64,000 bases of DNA from Jeotgalibacillus sp. S-D1 (GCF_004358665.1 NZ_SMZR01000004.1:247802-311801), one strand, 5' to 3'; counted from the first letter of the stretch, positions 42,230-51,581 are shown. A program made the numbers and translations. The notes: generated by a model not told the origin, from the letters alone.

Positions 42230-43057
42230 GTGAAAAAGAAAATCAGCATTGGCAGAGTCATTTTATATGTCATTTTGTGCACCTATGCACTCGTAACGCT
42301 CATCCCATTTTTGTGGGCGCTCTCTTCTTCTTTCAAACCGCTGTCTGAAATCGTGAGCGGAGCCATTAACTTTATTCCAAAGAATTTTACGTTCGATAAT
42401 TACCGCCAGATTTTCATTGAGCAGGAGCTTTTCCCAAGATGGATGTTCAATAGTGTTTTTATCGCGTCGGTCGGAACAGGCTTGAATATCTTGTTTAATT
42501 CAATGGCCGGTTATGCCCTTGCACGTTTGACCTTTCCTGGGAAAAAGTCGTTATTTATTATTATTTTAGCGGTTCTGATGATACCTGCTCAGGTAACGAT
42601 GATTCCTAATTATTTAATTTTACGGGAATTTGGCTGGCTGAATAGTTATCAGGGAATGATTGTCCCTTCCATGATCAATGCCACATTCATCTTTATGATG
42701 AGGCAGTTCTTCATTAACTTTCCGAAAGAGCTTGAAGAGGCGGCAGCTATTGACGGTCTGAGCCGGATCGGAACCTTTTTTAAAGTGGTTCTCCCATTGG
42801 CAAAGCCGGCACTTGCTGCACAAGCCATCTTTGTATTTATGGGATTCTGGAATGATTTCATGCGACCATTAATCATTATGACAGATTCAAGCATGTATAC
42901 ACTTCCGCTCGGCTTGAATACCTTTAAAGGACAATTCGTCAGCTACTGGAATTACATCATGGCTGCCTCGATGGTATTTACGCTGCCGGTACTGGTTATT
43001 TACGCGTTCTTTAATAAATACTTCATTAAAGGTCTTTCACTTACGGGCGGTAAGTAA
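42230..43057 (+). CDS. Sugar ABC transporter permease, MalG type
   Basis: A 275-residue partner permease. It has six helices, SSSFKPLSEI in the first loop, and the EAA loop ELEEAAAIDGLSRIGTFFKV followed by VLPLAKPALA. GTG start after AGGGTGGG. It ends the operon at a strong terminator. With the MalF-type subunit it forms the membrane channel for the oligosaccharide bound by the lipoprotein. Confidence 0.92.
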   Translation: MKKKISIGRVILYVILCTYALVTLIPFLWALSSSFKPLSEIVSGAINFIPKNFTFDNYRQIFIEQELFPRWMFNSVFIASVGTGLNILFNSMAGYALARLTFPGKKSLFIIILAVLMIPAQVTMIPNYLILREFGWLNSYQGMIVPSMINATFIFMMRQFFINFPKELEEAAAIDGLSRIGTFFKVVLPLAKPALAAQAIFVFMGFWNDFMRPLIIMTDSSMYTLPLGLNTFKGQFVSYWNYIMAASMVFTLPVLVIYAFFNKYFIKGLSLTGGK

Positions 43058-43072
43058 CATCCGCTTTGAAGC

Positions 43073-43127
43073 AAGGCTGATCCTGAAACGTCTGGTTCGC
43101 ACAGACTTTCAAGATCAGCCTTTTTAC
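43073..43127 (+). terminator. Terminator of the sugar operon
   Basis: AAGGCTGATC pairs with GATCAGCCTT, extended by GAAA/TTTC, followed by TTTTT. Confidence 0.88.
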
Positions 43128-43345
43128 ATTTCTGCCAGCGCTATTTGTAAAAGGGTCATCTAGTCCTGTAAGTTCTGCAATATCAGGTTCGATCGGATTA
43201 TTTTGGGTAAAATAAGGTTGAACGATCATTGAACGAAACAGGAGGTGACGCGGGAGCAGCTGGCTAGTTAATACCGTTTGACAGCAGTAGACAGGAGAAG
43301 CAGACCGCCAACTGGATAGCGCAAATATTTGTTGAGTCAATAATG

Positions 43346-43408
43346 TTTACTTTTTCAAGGTTCCGTAATACAATCACATAAGTTATTCACTAATCCGACA
43401 AGAATAGG
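43346..43408 (+). promoter_or_regulatory. tcyABC promoter and probable CymR box
   Basis: -35 TTTACT (43346-43351) and -10 TACAAT (43369-43374), spacer 17. TAATCCGACAAGAATAGG (43391-43408), just after the predicted start, agrees with the conserved parts (TAAT-C, GAAT-GG) of the cysteine-metabolism repressor CymR site. The upstream 43128-43345 holds no gene I can support. Confidence 0.55.
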
Positions 43409-43421
43409 TGGTTATTTAAAT

Positions 43422-44231
43422 ATGAAAAAACGGTTTGGTTTGACAGCAGTTGCACTGGCGGGGCTTTTAGGCGCTTGTGGTTCTGATGATGCTTCAAATG
43501 GCAACGGAGGAGATGAAAACTCTTCTAAAAATCTATTGGAGCAGATTCAGGAGGAAGGCAAAATTTCAGTAGGAACAGAAGGTACATATGCGCCTTTTAC
43601 CTTCCATGATGAGGCCGATCAATTAACAGGCTATGATGTGGAAGTGATGAACGAAGTGGCTGAGCGTATGGGCGTGGAAGTTGAATACAGTGAAACACAA
43701 TGGGATTCTATGTTTGAAGGTCTTAATTCTTCCCGGTTCGACGTAATTGCCAACCAGGTTGGGGTCAATGAAGAGCGTCTTAAAGAGTACGACTTTTCTG
43801 ATCCTTACACCGTTTCAGGTGCTGTAGTGGTCGTGCCGGAGGATAATACAGATGTAACTTCTTTTGAAGATCTGGAAGGTATGAATTCAGCGCAGTCATT
43901 GACGAGCAACTTTGCAGAAGTGGCAGAAAGCTATGGAGCTGAACTTACTTCCGTAGAAGGGCTTGCTCAAGCGATTGAACTGATTAAAAATGGGCGTGCA
44001 GAAGTGACTGTAAATGACAAGCTGGCTATTTTGGACTTTCAGCAGCAGCAGCCAAATGCAGGAATTAAAATTGCCGCTGAAGAAAGCGATGTATCTGAAA
44101 GTGCATTTATGTTCCGCAAAGAAAATGAAGAGCTGGTTGAAGAGTTCAATAAACATTTAGCGGACATGAAAGAAGACGGAACGCTGGCAGAAATATCTGA
44201 AGAATGGTTTGGCGAAGATGTTTCTCAATAA
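43422..44231 (+). CDS. tcyA: L-cystine-binding lipoprotein TcyA
   Basis: A 269-residue family-3 binding lipoprotein (lipobox LLGAC, Cys19). It follows B. subtilis TcyA almost motif by motif: [77 protein letters not shown] and WFGEDVSQ. It captures cystine outside the membrane and delivers it to TcyBC. Its 3' end overlaps tcyB. Expression is probably repressed when cysteine is plentiful. Confidence 0.93.
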   Translation: MKKRFGLTAVALAGLLGACGSDDASNGNGGDENSSKNLLEQIQEEGKISVGTEGTYAPFTFHDEADQLTGYDVEVMNEVAERMGVEVEYSETQWDSMFEGLNSSRFDVIANQVGVNEERLKEYDFSDPYTVSGAVVVVPEDNTDVTSFEDLEGMNSAQSLTSNFAEVAESYGAELTSVEGLAQAIELIKNGRAEVTVNDKLAILDFQQQQPNAGIKIAAEESDVSESAFMFRKENEELVEEFNKHLADMKEDGTLAEISEEWFGEDVSQ

Positions 44232-44919
44232 TCTGCTGCTAGCAGCTTCGGACCCGGTGGTGGATTGGGAGCTTTTCCAATCCTCCCTTTGGCCGATGAT
44301 ACTTAATGGAATTCAGTATACAATACCGCTCACTTTAATTTCATTTGTTTGTGGATTAGTAATTGCACTTTTAACCGCTCTTGCGCGTCTTTCTGCGAGT
44401 AAAATATTAGCTGGGATTGCCCGCGTTTACGTATCGGCTATTCGGGGAACTCCGCTGCTTGTACAGCTGTTTATCATCTTCTACGGATTGCCGGACCTGG
44501 GAATTGTACTCGATCCTTTTCCAAGTGCCGCAATCGCTTTTTCTCTCAATGTAGGAGCGTATGCTTCTGAAATTATTCGTGCATCTGTTTTATCGGTGCC
44601 CAAGGGACAGTGGGAGGCCGGTTATGCAATCGGGATGACCCACAGGCAGGCATTGATGCGCATTGTTTTGCCGCAAGCAGCCCGGGTTTCCATCCCTCCG
44701 CTGTCAAACACTTTTATTAGTCTGGTAAAAGATACTTCACTTGCTTCATTAATCCTTGTTACTGAACTGTTCCGAAAAGCGCAGGAGATTGCAGCAAGAA
44801 CCTATGACTTTATGCAGCTTTATATTACAGCTGCGATCCTTTATTGGGTCATCTGCTTTATTTTATCGCTCATCCAGGGCCGGGTTGAAAAACGGCTGGA
44901 CCGCTATGTTGCGAAGTAA
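44218..44919 (+). CDS. tcyB: L-cystine ABC transporter permease TcyB
   Basis: A 233-residue membrane permease of the HisMQ type, with about five helices. The EAA-type loop is [20 protein letters not shown] followed by MRIVLPQA, and the loop [20 protein letters not shown] is typical of amino-acid permeases. It overlaps tcyA by 14 bases if ATG 44218 is used; TTG 44209 is an alternative. There is no clear Shine-Dalgarno, so coupling to tcyA translation is likely. Confidence 0.92.
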   Translation: MFLNNLLLAASDPVVDWELFQSSLWPMILNGIQYTIPLTLISFVCGLVIALLTALARLSASKILAGIARVYVSAIRGTPLLVQLFIIFYGLPDLGIVLDPFPSAAIAFSLNVGAYASEIIRASVLSVPKGQWEAGYAIGMTHRQALMRIVLPQAARVSIPPLSNTFISLVKDTSLASLILVTELFRKAQEIAARTYDFMQLYITAAILYWVICFILSLIQGRVEKRLDRYVAK

Positions 44920-44931
44920 GGAGGAATACGA

Positions 44932-45681
44932 ATGCTCGTTTCTGTGAAAAATCTGCATAAATCGTTTGGCGATTTACACGTTCTTCAAGGCATTGATCTG
45001 GATATTGAAAAAGGGAGCGTTGTGGCAGTTATTGGCCCATCTGGATCCGGAAAAACGACGTTTCTTCGCTGCTTAAATGCACTTGAAATGCCAAATAAGG
45101 GAACCATCCAATTTGCAAATGATCAAGCGATGAATTTCGATAAATCGCCTACCAAAAAAGAGATTCTGCAATTCAGAAGAAAATCCGGAATGGTTTTTCA
45201 GTCCTATAATCTTTTTCCGCATAAAACAGCGCTGGAAAATGTCATGGAAGGCCCTGTTGTTGTTCAAAAGAAAAATAAAACGCAGGTTAGAAGCTTAGCA
45301 GAAAGCCTGCTTCAAAAAGTAGGGCTGAGCGAAAAGATGCACCTGTACCCGCATCAGCTGTCAGGTGGGCAGCAGCAGCGGGTTGGCATTGCACGGGCCC
45401 TTGCCATTGAACCTGAACTTATGCTGTTTGATGAGCCTACCTCCGCATTAGATCCTGAAATTGTAGGCGAAGTGCTGCGGGTGATTCGTGACTTAGCAGC
45501 CGAGGGCTGGACCATGGCCATCGTTACACATGAACTGAAATTTGCAGAAGAGGTGGCAGACCACGTTGTATTCATCGATGGCGGGGTTATCGTTGAACAG
45601 GGACCGCCTTCTGCTATTCTTAAAAACCCAAAAGAGCCCCGTACAAAACAATTCCTGAACCGCCTGTTAAATCCGGTGTAA
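44932..45681 (+). CDS. tcyC: L-cystine ABC transporter ATPase TcyC
   Basis: A 249-residue nucleotide-binding subunit. Walker [10 protein letters not shown] (near residue 35), Q-loop [11 protein letters not shown], signature [16 protein letters not shown], Walker B ELMLFDEP, His switch VTHEL. It follows tcyB by 12 bases with a strong AGGAGG and completes the importer. It closely resembles polar amino-acid ATPases in general; the assignment to cystine rests on tcyA. Confidence 0.92.
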   Translation: MLVSVKNLHKSFGDLHVLQGIDLDIEKGSVVAVIGPSGSGKTTFLRCLNALEMPNKGTIQFANDQAMNFDKSPTKKEILQFRRKSGMVFQSYNLFPHKTALENVMEGPVVVQKKNKTQVRSLAESLLQKVGLSEKMHLYPHQLSGGQQQRVGIARALAIEPELMLFDEPTSALDPEIVGEVLRVIRDLAAEGWTMAIVTHELKFAEEVADHVVFIDGGVIVEQGPPSAILKNPKEPRTKQFLNRLLNPV

Positions 45682-45689
45682 CAAGGACC

Positions 45690-45820
45690 GGTTCATTTCC
45701 GCTGCAGGTGGACGCTTTCCGCGTGGCGGGAGGTGAGCCTCCTTGATGCTGTCGCATCTTCGAAGTCTCACCCTTCCCGCTTAATCACGCTGGAGTCGCC
45801 ACCTTCCGCTCCAATGAACC
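45690..45820. repeat. REP-like intergenic element, copy 1
   Basis: A 131-bp element bounded by GGTTCATT and AATGAACC. Inside is CCGCTGCAGGTGGACGCTTT at the left and GGAGTCGCCACCTTCCGCTC at the right. It is a common Bacillales intergenic repeat type. It is GC-rich against the AT-rich flanks and non-coding. A weak terminator-like hairpin for tcyC may lie at 45870-45925. Confidence 0.8.
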
Positions 45821-45983
45821 TAAGCGTTCAAAATATTTACAGGGTAATTCAAAAAAATAAAATGCTTCTGCATAAAACTAAAACAAAGAATGTTCTTCTG
45901 AATCAGTTCATGAAGGCATTTTTTTTATCTCTTTTTTCAGAGTGTTTTTCTTAATTGATTACATCATAAATTATTAAAACATA

Positions 45984-46111
45984 GGTTAATTGCAGCGGAA
46001 GGTGGGACTCCTGCGGGCTGCAGCGTGACAGGTGAGACACAGCAGAGCTTTAGCTCGAGGATGGCTCACCGCACGCCCCGCGGAAAGCCTCACCTGAAGC
46101 GGAAATTAACC
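45984..46111. repeat. REP-like intergenic element, copy 2 (inverted)
   Basis: A 128-bp element in the opposite orientation to copy 1: GCAGCGGAAGGTGGGACTCC at the left and GAAGCGG at the right. It is bounded by GGTTAATT and AATTAACC. The ends differ in sequence from copy 1 but still pair with each other. Confidence 0.78.
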
Positions 46112-46158
46112 GGCCCCCCTTTTAGAAACATTAAAGTGTTTCACGTTATCCCCCTGCC

Positions 46159-46196
46159 CTACGGAAAGCGAACGCCTTCAGCGGAAATCAACGGCC
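46159..46196. repeat. REP-like element, end fragment
   Basis: CTACGGAAAGCGAACGCCTT followed by CAGCGGAAATCAACGG matches only one end of copy 2. It appears to be a truncated third copy. Confidence 0.6.
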
Positions 46197-46291
46197 GCGT
46201 TTAAAAGCGCATTAAAAGAGAAAATTCTTCGTGCATTTTAAACAGACTTTTGTGACAATAAAACAATACTAAAAAAGGGAGAGTGATCAGC

Positions 46292-47092
46292 ATGCCGCCA
46301 AAGGCTGTCTTTTTTGATCTGGATGATACATTATTATGGGATAAAAAAAGCATTGAGCTGGCTTTACGTTTCACAGCAGAGGATGCGGAAAGAAAGTTTG
46401 GAGTAAAAGCGGATGAATTGGTTGCTTCCGTCCGTGCACTTGCTCCATCAATCTACGAAGAGTTTCCTACCCATGCATTCACCAAGCTCATCGGAATTAA
46501 TCCGTTTGAAGGGCTGTGGGGCGAATTTGGGGAAGCCATCCATTTTAAATTTCGTGAAATGGGCCGATTGATGCCGGAATACAGAAAGCGCGTGTGGACA
46601 GAAGCACTCAAAAGTAATGGAGTTCATGACGAAAATGGGGGCACATGGCTGAGCGAACAATTCATCGCCCACCGCAAAAAAAATCCCGTTTTGTATGAAG
46701 AAACGCTGCAAACTTTGGAAATTCTTCAACAAGAAGGCTTTCGGTTGCTTATGTTAACAAATGGTGCTCCTTCACTACAATTGGAAAAGCTGAGAATCAC
46801 TCCTGAGCTCGTGCCTTATTTTGAACATATCGTCATTTCAGGCAATGTTGGAGTAGGGAAGCCTGATCCCGCAGTGTTTGATCATGCGCTGAGGCTTATG
46901 GACTTGCAGGCATCTGATGTATGGATGGTGGGAGATAATAGAGGAACCGATATTCTCGGGGCAAATCGGGTCAATATGAAAAGCGTGTTAATTCAGCATG
47001 ATAAAAAAGAAGGTGCAAACAGCAATCCTTCCGGCAGTCCTGATCTCGTGATTGAACGTTTACAGGACATTGTGCCCCTGTTAAACCAGTAA
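46292..47092 (+). CDS. HAD-superfamily hydrolase
   Basis: A 266-residue cytoplasmic phosphatase-type protein. Motif I is FFDLDDTLLWD, motif II MLTNGAP, motif III Lys in GVGKPDPAVF, motif IV MVGDNRGTDILGA. The helical cap (about 20-110) fits the YjjG/phosphoglycolate-like group, so a small phosphomonoester substrate is likely but unspecified. ATG 46292 lies about eight bases after AAGGGAGAG. It stands alone after the REP cluster. Confidence 0.85.
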   Translation: MPPKAVFFDLDDTLLWDKKSIELALRFTAEDAERKFGVKADELVASVRALAPSIYEEFPTHAFTKLIGINPFEGLWGEFGEAIHFKFREMGRLMPEYRKRVWTEALKSNGVHDENGGTWLSEQFIAHRKKNPVLYEETLQTLEILQQEGFRLLMLTNGAPSLQLEKLRITPELVPYFEHIVISGNVGVGKPDPAVFDHALRLMDLQASDVWMVGDNRGTDILGANRVNMKSVLIQHDKKEGANSNPSGSPDLVIERLQDIVPLLNQ

Positions 47093-47182
47093 ATTTTTCT
47101 TTCAAAATGGAACTTTTATGTGTAGATGGCCGTATAATAGGGGATGTAATTAATAGATTATACATAGCAGGAGGTAGTGCAA

Positions 47183-47644
47183 TTGAAAAGAACAGCAGAA
47201 ATTGTTTTAACTGTAATTGGTATTATCTTAAACATTCTTATGATTGCAGGAGTGTATATTTTAAATGCCATATTCTCTGATGAACAGGTTCGTTCGGATT
47301 TTGAAAGAGAAATGCAAAACGATCCTGCCTTCGCGGACACAGGTATGGACATTGCAGGATTTTACGACATATTAAGCGGAGTAGGCATTTACTTTAATGT
47401 CGTCGTTATTATCAGTATAATCCTTAGCATCATTGCCATCGTTGTCGTACGCGGCAACCGCAAGCCAAAGCTTGCCGGCGGACTGTTGCTTGGAAGTGCA
47501 GTATTGGTAGGACTTGGCACATTATTATTTGGATGGCTGCCATCGCTCTTATTCCTGATTGCAGGGATCATGTGTTTTGCCCGCAAACCAAAGATTAATG
47601 AGCCGGCATCACAAACACCTGATGATGAGCTTCGCCCGCTATAA
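47183..47644 (+). CDS. DUF4064 membrane protein
   Basis: A 153-residue protein with four predicted transmembrane helices and the DUF4064 start MKRTAEIVLTVIGIILNI. An extracytoplasmic loop (about 35-70) is acidic (FEREMQNDPAFADTGMD). The tail is polar. The function is unknown; the family is common in Bacillus. TTG 47183 with GGAGG eight bases upstream is preferred over GTG 47177. Confidence 0.8.
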   Translation: MKRTAEIVLTVIGIILNILMIAGVYILNAIFSDEQVRSDFEREMQNDPAFADTGMDIAGFYDILSGVGIYFNVVVIISIILSIIAIVVVRGNRKPKLAGGLLLGSAVLVGLGTLLFGWLPSLLFLIAGIMCFARKPKINEPASQTPDDELRPL

Positions 47645-47648
47645 ATGA

Positions 47649-47684
47649 TAAAAGACCGTCACTTAACCGTGACGGTCTTTTTTA
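47649..47684. terminator. Bidirectional terminator between the DUF4064 and FhuF-type genes
   Basis: Perfect stem AAAGACCGTCAC / GTGACGGTCTTT with a 6-base loop and T runs in both directions. Confidence 0.93.
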
Positions 47685-48401
47685 TGCTTTGATTTGGCAG
47701 CAAGTAGAGCATTTCCTGCTGTTTGGCAGCTGATGTTTGTAGCAGCAGGTATGGCGCACGCGCATGCCATTTTCCATCACACGCTTGGATTTTACAGTAT
47801 TTAAGTACGCAAAGGCATTCGATGCAGATTCGCCGAAAAAAGTGTCATCCGTAATTTTTCCCCAATGACCATTCCAATCAGCCTGTTCAAGTTCTGGAAG
47901 AGAAGGAGCCAGCTTTTCATAAAACCATTTCAAATAGATAAATACATTTTCCCACAGTACAATCTGTTGAACACGACAGGTTTTTTCGAGGGTCTCAATT
48001 AACGGCAGCAGCCAGTGATGGAAATTATCCACGAGGACATTCTCCCAGTTCTTAGCAGATGCATCCGCTGCTTCTGCTGCCTCGGTGATCACAGGCATTA
48101 AATTAAAAGGCTCGTCTTCATCGAACGCAAGATTAATGGTGGACCGGTTCAAGTCCCATACTTTTCCTGAACGATAATAAGCCAGCAGCGCGCCAATATA
48201 CGCAAAGGACACACGTTTCATAACAAGGGATCCTGTTACTTTTGCCCTTGGAGCTTCCTGAAGCCGCTGAATTTCCTCCAGCTGCAAAGCTGCAATGGCT
48301 GGGTCATCCCAGGAGGAAACATTCCAAACGTGGCTGCTTTTGGGGTTGCCAAATGATACGGCTGTCTTTTCACTTATATAGTTTGCGAGCTGATTATCCA
48401 T
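47682..48401 (-). CDS. FhuF-type [2Fe-2S] ferric-siderophore reductase
   Basis: A 239-residue protein that should release iron from imported ferric siderophore by reduction in the cytoplasm. The C-terminal motif RHTCCYKHQLPNSRKCSTCC has the FhuF arrangement (CC-x10-C-x2-C) that binds a [2Fe-2S] cluster. The N-terminal part is helical and divergent. Its ATG overlaps the stop of the upstream permease by one base (TAATG), showing translational coupling in the siderophore operon. Its stop codon lies next to the terminator T run. Confidence 0.85.
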   Translation of the reverse strand: MDNQLANYISEKTAVSFGNPKSSHVWNVSSWDDPAIAALQLEEIQRLQEAPRAKVTGSLVMKRVSFAYIGALLAYYRSGKVWDLNRSTINLAFDEDEPFNLMPVITEAAEAADASAKNWENVLVDNFHHWLLPLIETLEKTCRVQQIVLWENVFIYLKWFYEKLAPSLPELEQADWNGHWGKITDDTFFGESASNAFAYLNTVKSKRVMENGMRVRHTCCYKHQLPNSRKCSTCCQIKA

Positions 48402-49459
48402 TATTTACGGCTCCTTTCTTTAAATAACAGGTAAATAAAATAAGGGGCACCGATTGCTGCAGTAAAGACACCTGCAGGGACTTCCAATGGCGCTGCGATC
48501 AACCGGCCAATTAAATCTGCCAGCATGACAAGAGCGGCTCCGATAATAGCAGACATCGGAATCAGTGATCCATAAGAAGAACCTATTAACTTTCGGGCCA
48601 GGTGAGGAGCCATCAATCCGACAAAGCCAATGCCTCCTGCAAAAGCCACTGAGCCGCCTACAAGGCCGGTGCTTAAGAGGAGGATGCCGATTCGCTGCTT
48701 GGAAATCCGGGAGCCCATTGCTTTGGATACATCCTCTCCAAGTTCCAGCAGATTAACATGTCTCGCCATAAATAAACTTAAAATAAATAGTACCAGCACC
48801 CAGGGGAAAAGGATCCATACCTGACCCCATGTAGAACCATTAACGGATCCCGTAATCCAAATATTCGCCTGGCTGGCTCTGTAGATCGGTCCAATTAACA
48901 TTAATAAGGTAGTGCAGGCATTCATAAACATCGACAAACCAATACCAATGAGCACCAGTCTTACAGGGGAAAGCCCATTTTTCCAGGAAAATGAATAGAC
49001 GAGAACAGCAGCAAGCAGTGCGCCTAAAAACGCGGCGACCGGCAGCCATTGAATGGATACGGTCAGTGCGCCGTTTGAGTCGCTGAATAACACGAGAAAG
49101 CCGACAACGAAAACGCTTGCTCCGCCTGATATCCCAATAATATCCGGGGACGCTAAAGGATTGCGGACCATTCCCTGCAAGAGCGCACCTGCAACGGCTA
49201 AAGCAACTCCCACAAGTAAGGCAATCAATATTCGCGGCAGACGGAAGTCGCGGATAATCAATTGGTTAAATGGATCACCGCCGCCAAACAGCACCGGTAT
49301 GATCTCCTGAGGAGGAACCCATACTTCACCAAGTCCGAGACTAATTAAAAATACGGCCACTGTTACAATCAATGCGATTGTGACTCGCAATACAGTAAGT
49401 TTATCAAGCAAAAAAGATACAGCGTTTTTGCCGATGCGGATAGGAACAAACCGTTTCAT
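48401..49459 (-). CDS. yfhA: FecCD-family siderophore ABC permease, YfhA-like
   Basis: A 352-residue membrane permease with about ten helices. It has the FecCD signature RLPRILIALLVGVALAVAGA, LLQGMVRNPLASPDIIGISG, and GFVGLMAPHLARKLIGSSYG near the coupling helices. In B. subtilis YfhA pairs with YfiZ and YfiY for hydroxamate-type siderophores (schizokinen/arthrobactin), with the ATPase YusV encoded elsewhere. The arrangement here is the same. Its ATG overlaps the YfiZ-like stop by four bases. Confidence 0.9.
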   Translation of the reverse strand: MKRFVPIRIGKNAVSFLLDKLTVLRVTIALIVTVAVFLISLGLGEVWVPPQEIIPVLFGGGDPFNQLIIRDFRLPRILIALLVGVALAVAGALLQGMVRNPLASPDIIGISGGASVFVVGFLVLFSDSNGALTVSIQWLPVAAFLGALLAAVLVYSFSWKNGLSPVRLVLIGIGLSMFMNACTTLLMLIGPIYRASQANIWITGSVNGSTWGQVWILFPWVLVLFILSLFMARHVNLLELGEDVSKAMGSRISKQRIGILLLSTGLVGGSVAFAGGIGFVGLMAPHLARKLIGSSYGSLIPMSAIIGAALVMLADLIGRLIAAPLEVPAGVFTAAIGAPYFIYLLFKERSRK

Positions 49460-50457
49460 GATGACGTTCCCACCTTTCTTGCAATGTAGATAAAGATTGG
49501 GGTGCCAATTAATGCTGTCATAACACCCACTGGAATTTCCTGCGGCATAATAATGTATCTGGCCATTATATCAGCAAGGAGTAATAAATTAGCCCCTAAA
49601 AATGCGGATAGAGGAATCAGCCAGCGATGATCAATGCCAATCCATTTACGTGCCAAATGAGGGATCATTATGCCAATAAATCCGATTGGCCCTGCAATCG
49701 CAACTGACCCGCCAGCCAAAAGAATGACGATAATACCAATCCAAACCTTTAGCATACCGGTCTTAACACCAAGGCCGTTTGCCACATCATCCCCCATTGC
49801 CAAAACATTAAAGGACGGGGCAAAGAAAAGGGCAAGTGCAAAGCCTATTGCGATATATGGAAGGGTCGTCCATAAAAGTTCAATGTCTCTTCCCTGAACT
49901 GAGCCGGCAAGCCAAAACAGCACCTGTTCAAGAGCTGATTCATTCAGCACAAGCAGCCCTTGTGTAACGGAACTGAAAAGGGCTGTCATCGCTGCTCCTG
50001 CGAGTGTCAACTGCAGGGGAGAAAGGCCTTTGCGATCTAATGATCCAAGACCAAATACAGTAACGATGGCTACACCCGCACCCAAAAAAGCAAGCAATGC
50101 AAATGCCTGCAATGAAGTAACATTAAATACGGTTACGGCTATGACAACTGCCAGACCGGCCCCTGCATTGACCCCAAAGATACTTGGAGAGGCCAGGGGG
50201 TTCTTTGTTAATGTCTGCATCAAAACCCCGGCTACGGCAAGCGAAGCTCCCACAGCAGCAGCAATCAGTGCACGCGGGATTCTCACAGACTGAATCACTA
50301 AATGTGCATTCGATCCATTAAAGGAAGTAAAGGAGTGCAGGATTTGAGAAAAAGATGTTTGCTGGTATCCATAACGGACACTTGCTGCAATTAATAACAT
50401 CATTAATAAGAACGAACTTCCTATCGAGAGAATGGAGAACCACTTGCTTTTTTTCAT
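49456..50457 (-). CDS. yfiZ: FecCD-family siderophore ABC permease, YfiZ-like
   Basis: A 333-residue partner permease: RIPRALIAAAVGASLAVAGV, LMQTLTKNPLASPSIFGVNA, LSPLQLTLAGAAMTALFSS and GFIGIMIPHLARKWIGIDHR are typical FecCD motifs. It is first of the minus-strand operon yfiZ-yfhA-fhuF-like, facing the binding-protein gene across a Fur-controlled intergenic region. ATG 50457 is nine bases after AAAGGG; ATG 50463 is too close. No ATPase gene is nearby. Confidence 0.9.
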   Translation of the reverse strand: MKKSKWFSILSIGSSFLLMMLLIAASVRYGYQQTSFSQILHSFTSFNGSNAHLVIQSVRIPRALIAAAVGASLAVAGVLMQTLTKNPLASPSIFGVNAGAGLAVVIAVTVFNVTSLQAFALLAFLGAGVAIVTVFGLGSLDRKGLSPLQLTLAGAAMTALFSSVTQGLLVLNESALEQVLFWLAGSVQGRDIELLWTTLPYIAIGFALALFFAPSFNVLAMGDDVANGLGVKTGMLKVWIGIIVILLAGGSVAIAGPIGFIGIMIPHLARKWIGIDHRWLIPLSAFLGANLLLLADIMARYIIMPQEIPVGVMTALIGTPIFIYIARKVGTSS

Positions 50458-50514
50458 AATCATTTTCCCTTTCTATACAATACGTCGCTCTCATTATAAC
50501 GAAGATTTTATACA

Positions 50515-50600
50515 TTGAAAATGATTTTCAATTAGTTATTGACAGAAGATTGTGGTTGATTTATGATTAGATTGTTGTTTTGAGAACGATTATCATTATC
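50515..50600. promoter_or_regulatory. Divergent Fur-regulated promoter region
   Basis: Two Fur-box-like sites: TTGAAAATGATTTTCAA (50515-50531, perfect palindrome) and GAACGATTATCATTATC (50584-50600). Between them the plus-strand promoter has -35 TTGACA (50539-50544) and -10 TATGAT (50562-50567) with a 17-base spacer. On the minus strand -10 TATAAT (50498-50493) with a weak -35 TTTTCA overlaps the first Fur box. Both directions should be repressed in iron-replete cells. Confidence 0.85.
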
Positions 50601-50618
50601 TTTAGAGGAGAGAAGAAA

Positions 50619-51581
50619 ATGAAAAAGAACGGACTGATTTTTTTAATCATTAGCTTGTTTGCATTGGTTATTGCCGGCTGCAGTTCATCTGACAGCAATA
50701 ACGAAGAGTCAAACAATGCAGAATCTGATACAGAAGAAAGCTACACAGTGGAGCATGCAATGGGAGAAGCAACAATCGAAGGCACTCCTAAAAAAGTAGT
50801 AGTTCTTACGAATGAAGGTACAGAAGCGCTATTAGCCATGGGTGTAACACCGGCCGGAGCAGTTCAATCATGGACAGGCGACCCTTGGTATGACCACATC
50901 TCAGACGATATGGTAGATGTTGAAGTGGTTGGTACAGAAAGCGAAGTAAATGTTGAAGCAATTGCCGCATTAAAACCGGACTTAATTATCGGTACAAAAT
51001 TGCGTCAGGAAGCGGTTTATGAGCAGCTTGAAAAAATTGCCCCTACTGTAATGTCTGAAACCTTAAAAGGCGACTGGCAGGAGAACTTCGAGCTTTATTC
51101 TAAAGCATTAAATAAAGAACAAGAAGGCCAGCAGGTAATGGATGACTACAATCAGCGTGTAGAAGAACTAAGCAGTGAACTTGGCGATAACCTGAAGAAA
51201 GAAATTTCTATGGTGCGTTTTCTGGCAGGAGACACGCGTATCTATCACAAGGATTCTTTCTCAGGAATCATTTTAGATCAGCTTGGGTTTGCCAGACCGG
51301 AGGAGCAGGATGTAGATGACTTCTCAGAAAACGGCGTAACCAAAGAGCGTGTGGAAGCAATGGAAGGCGATGTGCTGTTCTACTTCACATACGATGAAGG
51401 AGACGGCGAAGGAACCAAGGTGGAAGAGGACTGGTTAAACGATCCTTTATTCAAAAACCTTGAAGTAGTCCAATCAGGCAATGTTCAGGAAGTAAGTGAT
51501 ACCATCTGGAATACTTCAGGCGGCGTGCTTGCAGCCAACATAATGCTTGATGATATTGAAGAGTATTTTACGGAGCAGTAA
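50619..51581 (+). CDS. yfiY: Ferric-siderophore-binding lipoprotein, YfiY-like
   Basis: A 320-residue FepB/FhuD-fold lipoprotein. The lipobox VIAGC is near residue 21, with an Asn/Ser/Glu-rich linker to about 45. The core has KKVVVLTNEGTEALLAMGVT, ALKPDLIIGTKLRQEAVYEQ and the C-terminal VSDTIWNTSGGVLAANIMLD. It delivers iron siderophore to the YfiZ-YfhA channel encoded divergently. ATG 50619 follows GAGGAGAG, downstream of a Fur box. Confidence 0.92.
   Translation: MKKNGLIFLIISLFALVIAGCSSSDSNNEESNNAESDTEESYTVEHAMGEATIEGTPKKVVVLTNEGTEALLAMGVTPAGAVQSWTGDPWYDHISDDMVDVEVVGTESEVNVEAIAALKPDLIIGTKLRQEAVYEQLEKIAPTVMSETLKGDWQENFELYSKALNKEQEGQQVMDDYNQRVEELSSELGDNLKKEISMVRFLAGDTRIYHKDSFSGIILDQLGFARPEEQDVDDFSENGVTKERVEAMEGDVLFYFTYDEGDGEGTKVEEDWLNDPLFKNLEVVQSGNVQEVSDTIWNTSGGVLAANIMLDDIEEYFTEQ

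Noticed and set aside
43041..43340. 99-residue minus-strand frame between the sugar and cystine operons
   Set aside because: It crosses the sugar-operon terminator and promoter-like sequence; the translation resembles no family and lacks a good start.
45733..45954. 73-residue plus-strand frame
   Set aside because: It is read through REP-like copy 1, which is repeated elsewhere in non-coding positions.
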